Source: Erysipelotrichia bacterium (GTDB lineage: Bacteria; Bacillota_I; Bacilli_A; Erysipelotrichales; Erysipelotrichaceae). From it: DNA of 5,120 nt. Below, in pieces: positions 1-5,120 of this stretch. Location: positions 1-5,120 of the forward strand of contig SAAR01000227.1 of NCBI GenBank assembly GCA_009916335.1. The letters run 5' to 3'. The notes beneath the pieces are model-generated. The model made no database searches. It was given only the letters and a program-made list of their open reading frames with translations, and was not told the DNA's origin. How positions within the stretch are numbered: the stretch's first letter is position 1; each line of letters starts with the position of its first letter. The position numbers and the translations under genes were made by a program.

Positions 1-60
1 CATGATGGTGCAAAGTCTGATGTTATTCTTGAAAGTATAGAATTAAAAAAAATAAAATAA
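1..60 (+). CDS. C-terminal end of an unidentified upstream gene (partial)
   Basis: Reading frame 1 is open from the first base to a TAA at 58-60, giving 19 residues that end in ESIELKKIK. The other two forward frames stop early. The stop lies 14 nt before the rfbF start and points the same way, which fits the preceding gene of the same operon. The tail is too short to assign to a family. A neighbouring polysaccharide-biosynthesis gene is likely from context only. The fragment could also be chance, since 19 open codons are weak evidence. Confidence 0.5.
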   Translation, partial: HDGAKSDVILESIELKKIK

Positions 61-66
61 AGGAAG
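61..66 (+). promoter_or_regulatory. Ribosome binding site of rfbF
   Basis: AGGAAG lies 8 nt before the ATG at 75 in an A-rich leader. It is a good Shine-Dalgarno match at normal spacing and supports that start. The region between the upstream stop and this site is too short to hold a separate promoter, so rfbF is probably transcribed from further upstream. Confidence 0.75.
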
Positions 67-74
67 AAAACGAG

Positions 75-848
75 ATGAAAGTAGTATTGCTAGCAGGAGG
101 ATATGGAACGCGCATATCCGAAGAAACAGATCTTAAACCAAAACCTATGATTGAGATAGGTGGTAAACCTATCCTTTGGCATATTATGAAGATTTATTCT
201 CATTATGGATTTAATGAATTTGTAGTGCTTCTTGGTTATAAAGGTTATTATATTAAAGAGTATTTTGCGAATTATTTCCTTCATCAAAGTGATGTAACCA
301 TAGATTTAAAAACCAATAGTCGAGAAGTGCACAATAATAGCAGTGAACCATGGAAAGTCACACTTGTTGATACAGGGCTTGATACGATGACGGGTGGTCG
401 TATCAAACGTGCGAAACAATATATAGGCGATGAGCCCTTTTTATTGACGTATGGTGATGGTGTGAGCGATATTGATATTGCTAAAACCGTGGCATTTCAC
501 AAAAAACATGGAAAAGCTCTTACGATGTCAGCTATCCAGCCAGAAGCACGGTTTGGAAATCTTGATATTGATGCGAATATGAATATTAAAAGTTTTATTG
601 AAAAACCAAAAACAGAAGCGGGATGGATCAACGGAGGATTCTTTGTCTGTGAGTCAAAGGTTCTTGATTATATCAGCGATGATGAACATTGTATTTTCGA
701 ACAAGGCCCTCTTCAAAATTTAGCCAAAGATGGTGAGATGTTTGCCTATCAGCATGAAGGTTTTTGGCAACCAATGGATACATTAAGAGATAACCAAAAG
801 CTCAATAAACTCTGGAAAGACAACCAAGCCCCATGGAAAGTTTGGTAA
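75..848 (+). CDS. rfbF: Glucose-1-phosphate cytidylyltransferase
   Basis: This enzyme (also called DdhA) joins CTP and glucose-1-phosphate to give CDP-glucose and pyrophosphate, the committed cytosolic step toward CDP-3,6-dideoxyhexoses. The 257-residue product has the length usual for the family. It shows the nucleotidyltransferase signature LAGGYGTRISEET at residues 6-18 and the PKPM element at 22-25. The metal/sugar site YGDGVSD is at 126-132, with EKPK at 176-179, INGGFFV at 186-192 and GFWQPMDTLRD at 229-239. All of these fit the cytidylyltransferase branch rather than the thymidylyltransferase RmlA. The start is set by a good ribosome binding site, and the N-terminal MKVVLLAGG begins directly at the Rossmann strand. 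The stop TAA overlaps the rfbG start by one base. The gene appears intact, and its neighbours rfbG and rfbH confirm the pathway. Confidence 0.96.
   Translation: MKVVLLAGGYGTRISEETDLKPKPMIEIGGKPILWHIMKIYSHYGFNEFVVLLGYKGYYIKEYFANYFLHQSDVTIDLKTNSREVHNNSSEPWKVTLVDTGLDTMTGGRIKRAKQYIGDEPFLLTYGDGVSDIDIAKTVAFHKKHGKALTMSAIQPEARFGNLDIDANMNIKSFIEKPKTEAGWINGGFFVCESKVLDYISDDEHCIFEQGPLQNLAKDGEMFAYQHEGFWQPMDTLRDNQKLNKLWKDNQAPWKVW
835..840 (+). promoter_or_regulatory. Ribosome binding site that sets the rfbG start
   Basis: GGAAAG inside the last rfbF codons lies 7 nt before the ATG at 848. An in-frame ATG at 833 would place this site inside the gene and leave no comparable site upstream. The 848 start is therefore preferred, giving the TAATG overlap seen at other junctions here. 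Confidence 0.65.
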
Positions 849-1942
849 TGCAATCTTTATTTGGTGGTATCTACAAAGATAAAACGGTTTTGGTCACAGG
901 GCACACAGGTTTTAAGGGCTCTTGGCTTGTTTACTGGTTGAAAGAAATGGGAGCAAAAGTTGTAGGTTACTCCCTAGAAGCACCTACGACGCCAAATCAT
1001 CTAGCACTACTTGATCTTGATATGATTTCGGTTATTGGCGATATACGAGACTTAGAAACATTAGATAAAACATTTGCAACGTATAGACCCGATATCGTCT
1101 TTCATTTAGCCGCTCAAGCACTGGTCAGACCTTCTTATGCGAATCCTATCGAAACGTATGAAACCAATGTGATAGGAACGCTTAAAGTTTTTGAAATGTG
1201 CCGTAAATATCACGTCAAAGCAATAGTAAATATCACGAGTGATAAAGCCTATGAGAACAAAGAGTGGATGTGGGGATACCGAGAGAATGACCCAATGGGT
1301 GGGTATGACCCTTACAGCGCTTCTAAGGGATGTGCAGATTTACTAGCAAGTTCTTATCGCAATTCATATTTTAATATCAATGACTATAAAAAATCGCACC
1401 AGACACTGCTTGCAACGTGTCGTGCTGGTAATGTCATTGGCGGTGGTGACTGGGCGCAAGATAGATTGATGAGCGATATTATGCTTTCCGTTAGCCAAGG
1501 TAAAAAAGTCAGCATTCGCAATCCAAGAGCAACCAGACCGTGGCAGCATGTGCTGGAGCCTCTGAGTGGCTATTTACAAGTAGGGCAAAAATTACTCGAA
1601 GAAAAAATAGAATTTGCAGAAGCTTGGAACTTTGGACCGAGTGATGAAGGAAGCATTTGTGTTGAAGAGGTTGTTTTACATGTAAAACAACATTGGGATA
1701 AAATTGAGTATGAAATCAATCGTGATCCAAACCAACTTCATGAAGCAAATCTTTTAAAATTAGATTGCTCAAAAGCCCATATCAAGCTTCATTGGAAAGA
1801 TGTGTGGGACAGTGAAAAGACCTTTGAAAAAACAGTGAAATGGTATAAAGCTTTTTACGAAACAAATGAACTTTTAAGCGAAGAAGATTTAGAGACTTAT
1901 ATCGCGGATGCAAAAGAAAAAAAGATTGAGTGGGCAAAATAA
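848..1942 (+). CDS. rfbG: CDP-glucose 4,6-dehydratase
   Basis: This NAD-dependent extended SDR enzyme (also called DdhB) converts CDP-glucose to CDP-4-keto-6-deoxyglucose in the cytosol. From the ATG at 848 the product has 364 residues, normal for the family. The Rossmann motif is VTGHTGFKG (residues 16-24), with the family's characteristic His in place of a small residue. FHLAAQALVRPSY follows at 85-97, TSDKAY at 130-135 and the catalytic YSASK at 156-160 (Tyr156, Lys160). The TSDK Asp-Lys pair and the RAGNVIGGGDWA segment (192-203) are typical of this dehydratase. TRPWQHVLEP (229-238) is the conserved substrate-domain element. An alternative start at 833 would add five residues (MESLV) but has no good ribosome binding site. 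Its TAA overlaps the ATG of the next gene. The gene is intact and shows no odd residues. Confidence 0.96.
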   Translation: MQSLFGGIYKDKTVLVTGHTGFKGSWLVYWLKEMGAKVVGYSLEAPTTPNHLALLDLDMISVIGDIRDLETLDKTFATYRPDIVFHLAAQALVRPSYANPIETYETNVIGTLKVFEMCRKYHVKAIVNITSDKAYENKEWMWGYRENDPMGGYDPYSASKGCADLLASSYRNSYFNINDYKKSHQTLLATCRAGNVIGGGDWAQDRLMSDIMLSVSQGKKVSIRNPRATRPWQHVLEPLSGYLQVGQKLLEEKIEFAEAWNFGPSDEGSICVEEVVLHVKQHWDKIEYEINRDPNQLHEANLLKLDCSKAHIKLHWKDVWDSEKTFEKTVKWYKAFYETNELLSEEDLETYIADAKEKKIEWAK

Positions 1943-3690
1943 TGAAAGCATCTGACTACATCGTACAATTTTTAATTGACCAGAATATTGACAAAGTTTT
2001 TGGATATATTGGTGGTGCAGTTGCTCATTTGTATGATTCTTTGGATAAAAAAGAAGGTATCGAAATTGTCAATACAGTGCATGAACAAGGTGCAGGATTT
2101 TCCGCCGAAGGATATGCAAGAGCAACGGGGAAAACAGGTGTGGCAACGGCAACGAGTGGCCCAGGGGCAACGAACCTGATAACGCCGATTGGAAGTTGCT
2201 TTTTTGATTCGATTCCTACTCTTTTTATCACAGGGCAAGTCAATACGTACGAATACAAATATGACACGCCTGTAAGACAAATAGGTTTTCAAGAAACAGA
2301 TATTGTCAGTATCGTTAAGCCTATTACAAAATATGCAGTTATGATTGATGCTATTCAAAATCTTCGATACGAATTGGAAAAAGCTTATTTCTTGACACAA
2401 AATGGCAGGAAAGGTCCGGTACTTATCGATATTCCAATGAATATTCAACGAACAGATTTCAATCCAACGGAACAAAAGTCCTTTTTTGAGAGTGATGAAT
2501 ATAGAGCCATGAGTATTCATGATGATAATGTTGATTTTGAAAAAATTGTAGAAATGCTAAACGCATCTCATCGACCCATTATTCTAATAGGTGGAGGAAG
2601 TCGTCTTTCAACCTTAGCACCAGAAGCCATTAATCAATTATTAGCAAAATCCAATTTTCCTGTCGTTTATTCACTGATGGGAAAAGATGTTGTTAAGGAT
2701 GATTATAAATATAATTTTGGACTCATTGGCTCTTATGGAAATCGTTATAGCAATTTAGCTTTAGCCAATGCTGATTTGATTGTAGTCTTAGGCTCTCGCC
2801 TTGATACAAGACAAACAGGCACAGATCTAAAAACTTTTGCAAGAGAAGCAAAAATTATACAAGTAGATATCGATAAAAATGAGCTGAACTCAAAAATTAA
2901 GTCAGATGTAGCACTTCATTGTGATATTGCTTACTTTGTAAATGAGTTATTGAAACATGATTTTAGTCATAATATTGATATATGGCACGATAAACTTGCA
3001 CTCTATAAGCAAAAATATTCATCAACAATTGGTATTGATGGCAAAGAGAAAGTACCCAATAAAATAATTGAGGCTATTTCCAAAGGTTCGTCGGATGATG
3101 ACATTGTTTGCGTAGATGTAGGACAACATCAAATGTGGGTTGCACAGTCTTTTGACACAAAAGCAGCTCAGAGAGTTCTCTTTTGTGGAGGAATGGGCGC
3201 TATGGGATTTGCATTACCTGCAGCCATAGGAGCAACCATAGGAGGTGGTAAACGCGCTATTGTTATTGTCGGCGATGGAGGATTTCAGATGAATATTCAA
3301 GAACTAGAAGTCATCAAAAGAAGAAATTTACCCATCAAAGTTTTTATTATGAATAATGCTAATTTAGGCATGGTTAGACAATTTCAAGAACTCTATTTTG
3401 ATAAAAGATACATAGGTACTCAAAAAGATTATAGTGTGCCAAATTTTGAAAGTATTGCAAAAGCATATGGTCTTAGCAGTTGTACAGTTTCAAGTAATGA
3501 TGAAATTTATCAAAAAATTCGAGAAACATTAACTCATAACCAACCAGAAATTATCAATATTTGCCTAGAAGAAGAGATGACAACGGTAGAGCCAAAATTA
3601 ATTGTCAATAAGCCCATTGAAGATATGTATCCATTCTTGGATAGAGAAGAGTTTAAAGCTATGATGATTGTTAAGCCTTTGGATGTGTAA
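1942..3690 (+). CDS. TPP-dependent acetolactate-synthase-like enzyme, probable YerE-type sugar acetyl transferase
   Basis: The 582-residue product has the full three-domain acetolactate-synthase architecture. The N-terminal TPP (PYR) domain carries catalytic Glu48 in HEQGAGFSAEGYAR and an AHAS-like GFQETD at 114-119. A central FAD-type domain holds LIGGGSR (215-221) and GSRLDTRQTG (284-293). The C-terminal TPP domain has GDGGFQMN (444-451) and NNANLGMVRQ (471-480), the metal/diphosphate motif. The fold decarboxylates a 2-keto acid such as pyruvate and transfers the two-carbon unit. In a branched-chain amino acid operon this would be ilvB, but no ilvN-like regulatory gene follows and both neighbours make CDP-deoxysugars. 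The closest known logic is Yersinia YerE, which acetylates C4 of CDP-4-keto-3,6-dideoxyglucose. The acceptor is inferred. Phe481 stands where AHAS has Trp (MVRQFQ against MVRQWQ). ATG 1942 is chosen over an in-frame GTG at 1930 because it makes a TAATG overlap with rfbG and is preceded by GAGTGGG. Fold is near certain; the specific role is moderate. Confidence 0.88.
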   Translation: MKASDYIVQFLIDQNIDKVFGYIGGAVAHLYDSLDKKEGIEIVNTVHEQGAGFSAEGYARATGKTGVATATSGPGATNLITPIGSCFFDSIPTLFITGQVNTYEYKYDTPVRQIGFQETDIVSIVKPITKYAVMIDAIQNLRYELEKAYFLTQNGRKGPVLIDIPMNIQRTDFNPTEQKSFFESDEYRAMSIHDDNVDFEKIVEMLNASHRPIILIGGGSRLSTLAPEAINQLLAKSNFPVVYSLMGKDVVKDDYKYNFGLIGSYGNRYSNLALANADLIVVLGSRLDTRQTGTDLKTFAREAKIIQVDIDKNELNSKIKSDVALHCDIAYFVNELLKHDFSHNIDIWHDKLALYKQKYSSTIGIDGKEKVPNKIIEAISKGSSDDDIVCVDVGQHQMWVAQSFDTKAAQRVLFCGGMGAMGFALPAAIGATIGGGKRAIVIVGDGGFQMNIQELEVIKRRNLPIKVFIMNNANLGMVRQFQELYFDKRYIGTQKDYSVPNFESIAKAYGLSSCTVSSNDEIYQKIRETLTHNQPEIINICLEEEMTTVEPKLIVNKPIEDMYPFLDREEFKAMMIVKPLDV

Positions 3691-3693
3691 GTT

Positions 3694-4614
3694 ATGAATA
3701 TTTTTATAACAGGTTCTAGTGGTTTTGTAGGAACACATCTCAAAGAGTATCTTTTCAAAAACTATAACTATTCACTTTTTACACCATTAAGCCAAGAGCT
3801 TGATCTAAGTGATGAAAAAGCGGTAGACAAGTATATTTTAGAGAATAAAATAGATATTATCATCCATACAGCCAATCGTGGAGGTGGGCGAGATACTGCT
3901 GATATGAAGAGCATTACAGAGTACAATTTACGCATCTTCTTCAATATTGCCAAACATGAAAAAAATGTTAAAAGGGTTATCTCTTTTGGAAGCGGTGCGG
4001 AGTATGGTAAGCATAAACCCATCATCGAGGCAAAAGAAGAAGACTATCTTGATGCTTTGCCACTAGATGAATATGGATTTTACAAGTCAATTGCATCACG
4101 CTATATTGAAAAATCTGAAAATATAATACAGCTTAGGATATTTGGAGCGTATGGTGAGTATGAAAATTATCGGTATAAATTTATTTCAAATGCGATAGTT
4201 AAAAATCTTTTGCATATGCCCATAACCATTAATAAAAATGTTTTCTTTGACTATATTTATGTTGATGATTTGGTTAGAATGATAGACTTTTTTATTCACA
4301 ATGATGCCAAAGAAAAGATTTATAATGTTACCACGGGGTCAAAAATAGATCTTATAACTTTGGCTGAATTAGTCAATAGTACGAGCGATTTTCAATCAGA
4401 TATAAAAGTACTCAATGATGGATTGAATAACGAATATACCTCAAACAATCAACGAATTTTAAAAGAACTAGGAAATTTTCAGTTTACATCGCATCAAAAT
4501 GCAATAGCTAAAATGAGATGTTATTTTAAAGAAAATTTAGATAAATTAGAAATAGAAATGATTAAAGAAGACCCTTACTTAAAAATAATAGACACTATGT
4601 GGAAAGGTAAATAA
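3694..4614 (+). CDS. NAD(P)-dependent epimerase/dehydratase-family (extended SDR) protein, possible sugar-branch or 4-keto reductase
   Basis: This is a 306-residue extended SDR of sugar-nucleotide type, presumably cytosolic. The cofactor motif TGSSGFVG lies at residues 6-13 (Gly7, Gly10, Gly13). IIIHTA at 56-61 follows, then Ser100 in SFGSGAEYG as the likely catalytic Ser. YGFYK at 127-131 provides Tyr127 and Lys131. LRIFGAYG (147-154) and the [10 protein letters not shown] segment (185-194) are the usual substrate-domain elements. The active site therefore looks complete. Position after the TPP enzyme suggests it reduces the keto group of the newly added acetyl branch, as YerF does in Yersinia. 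A C4 ketoreductase (abequose/paratose-synthase type) or an epimerase is equally possible from motifs alone. It starts 3 nt after the preceding stop with only a weak upstream GGATG. It is the most AT-rich gene here (about 30% GC in eight hand-counted 60-base rows, against about 46% in six rfbG rows). Confidence 0.85.
   Translation: MNIFITGSSGFVGTHLKEYLFKNYNYSLFTPLSQELDLSDEKAVDKYILENKIDIIIHTANRGGGRDTADMKSITEYNLRIFFNIAKHEKNVKRVISFGSGAEYGKHKPIIEAKEEDYLDALPLDEYGFYKSIASRYIEKSENIIQLRIFGAYGEYENYRYKFISNAIVKNLLHMPITINKNVFFDYIYVDDLVRMIDFFIHNDAKEKIYNVTTGSKIDLITLAELVNSTSDFQSDIKVLNDGLNNEYTSNNQRILKELGNFQFTSHQNAIAKMRCYFKENLDKLEIEMIKEDPYLKIIDTMWKGK
4601..4607 (+). promoter_or_regulatory. Ribosome binding site of rfbH
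   Basis: GGAAAGG within the last codons of the SDR gene ends 6 nt before the ATG at 4614. It is the strongest Shine-Dalgarno match of the inner junctions and fixes the rfbH start at the TAATG overlap. Confidence 0.7.
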
Positions 4615-5120
4615 TGACAAAAGAGCAACAACTCAAACAAGAAATATTAGAAAAAACAAAAGAATACTATGAAGTCGTGCATAAAGCACAACAAACAAAA
4701 CCATTTGTACCCGGTAAAAGTCGTGTAAACTATGCTGGTCGCGTGTTTGATGAAAAAGAGATGATGAATCTTGTCGATAGTTCACTTGATTTTTGGTTGA
4801 CTTATGGGGATTATTCTAAAAAGTTTGAAAAAGAACTGGCAAACTTTTTAGGAGTGAGATGGACATTTTTAGTGAACAGTGGAAGCAGTGCTAATCTTTT
4901 GGCTTTTTATGCACTTACCTCACCACTTCTAAAAGAGCGACAAGTCAAACGAGGCGATGAAGTCATAACTGTTGCGGCAGGCTTTCCAACAACGGTTGCA
5001 CCTATCGTGCAGTATGGGGCAGTTCCTGTATTTGTGGATATGGAGCTTGCGCATTTTAATATTGATGCTGCACAGTTAGAGCAAGCACTTAGTCCAAAAA
5101 CAAAAGCAGTGATGATAGCC
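4614..5120 (+). CDS. rfbH: CDP-4-dehydro-6-deoxyglucose 3-dehydratase, N-terminal part (cut by window end)
   Basis: The first 169 residues of RfbH (also called DdhC or E1) are present and the frame stays open to the last base. The enzyme is a cytosolic PLP and [2Fe-2S] protein of the DegT/DnrJ/EryC1 fold. With a flavin/iron-sulfur reductase it removes the C3 hydroxyl of CDP-4-keto-6-deoxyglucose. Visible signs are the long helical N-terminus, [20 protein letters not shown] (30-49), [14 protein letters not shown] (59-72) and the phosphate-binding NSGSSANL (88-95). [14 protein letters not shown] (114-127) and [11 protein letters not shown] (141-151) follow. These match RfbH more specifically than generic sugar aminotransferases, in particular the AAGFPTT segment. 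The family is about 437 residues, so roughly 270 are missing, including the His that replaces the aminotransferase Lys and the cluster cysteines. It overlaps the SDR stop by one base and is presumably co-translated. Confidence 0.93.
   Translation, partial: MTKEQQLKQEILEKTKEYYEVVHKAQQTKPFVPGKSRVNYAGRVFDEKEMMNLVDSSLDFWLTYGDYSKKFEKELANFLGVRWTFLVNSGSSANLLAFYALTSPLLKERQVKRGDEVITVAAGFPTTVAPIVQYGAVPVFVDMELAHFNIDAAQLEQALSPKTKAVMIA

Noticed and set aside
41..74. A/T-rich stretch as a possible promoter before rfbF
   Set aside because: Only 14 nt separate the upstream stop from rfbF, and no -35/-10 pair with proper spacing stands out from the AT-rich background.
833..847. Upstream ATG for rfbG
   Set aside because: It has no ribosome binding site, adds only MESLV, and would place the good GGAAAG site inside the gene.
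1930..1941. In-frame GTG start for the TPP gene
   Set aside because: It would overlap rfbG by 13 nt without a Shine-Dalgarno sequence, while ATG 1942 gives the operon's usual TAATG overlap and the family-typical MKASDYIVQ start.
2122..2172. Four copies of GCAACG, two of them in tandem
   Set aside because: They encode the Ala-Thr pairs of the conserved cofactor region of the TPP protein, all in frame, so protein sequence and uniform codon choice explain them.
1972..2520. 182-codon open frame on the minus strand
   Set aside because: It lies wholly inside the well-supported TPP gene, has a Cys/Ile/Phe/Asn-rich composition with no recognisable motif, and is a shadow frame.
1942..3690. Annotation as ilvB/acetolactate synthase for branched-chain amino acids
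   Set aside because: No small-subunit gene or other ilv/leu gene is nearby, the gene is locked between CDP-sugar genes by overlaps, and the selectivity Trp is Phe.

Overview
This window is the interior of a surface-polysaccharide (O-antigen or capsule type) sugar-nucleotide operon. All genes lie on the + strand, and the DNA is AT-rich, with fairly short A/T-leaning codons and almost no intergenic space. Gene style and codon use suggest an epsilonproteobacterium (Campylobacterota, for example Sulfurospirillum or Arcobacter relatives). That is an impression from the sequence, not a placement from a search.

Layout: the last 19 codons of an unidentified upstream gene (1-60); glucose-1-phosphate cytidylyltransferase RfbF/DdhA (75-848); CDP-glucose 4,6-dehydratase RfbG/DdhB (848-1942); a thiamine-diphosphate enzyme of the acetolactate-synthase fold (1942-3690); an extended short-chain dehydrogenase/reductase (SDR) (3694-4614); and the first 169 codons of the PLP/iron-sulfur 3-dehydratase RfbH/DdhC (4614 to the window end). 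Three of the four junctions between these five genes are TAATG stop/start overlaps and the fourth is a 3-nt gap, so this is one co-transcribed and probably translationally coupled unit. No promoter, terminator, RNA gene, insertion sequence or CRISPR array is visible, and no gene-free stretch exceeds 15 bases.

Pathway logic: RfbF makes CDP-glucose, RfbG makes CDP-4-keto-6-deoxyglucose, and RfbH (with a reductase not seen here) removes the C3 hydroxyl to give CDP-4-keto-3,6-dideoxyglucose. In Yersinia, that intermediate is the acceptor for YerE, a TPP/FAD enzyme of the acetolactate-synthase family that adds a two-carbon acetyl branch from pyruvate at C4. YerF then reduces the branch to give CDP-yersiniose. 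The acetolactate-synthase-like gene and the SDR sit between rfbG and rfbH. The most economical reading is therefore a yersiniose-like branched-chain 3,6-dideoxy-octose pathway. The exact sugar and the SDR's step are inferred. The two inserted genes are also visibly more AT-rich than the rfbF/G/H core, which suggests a mosaic cassette.
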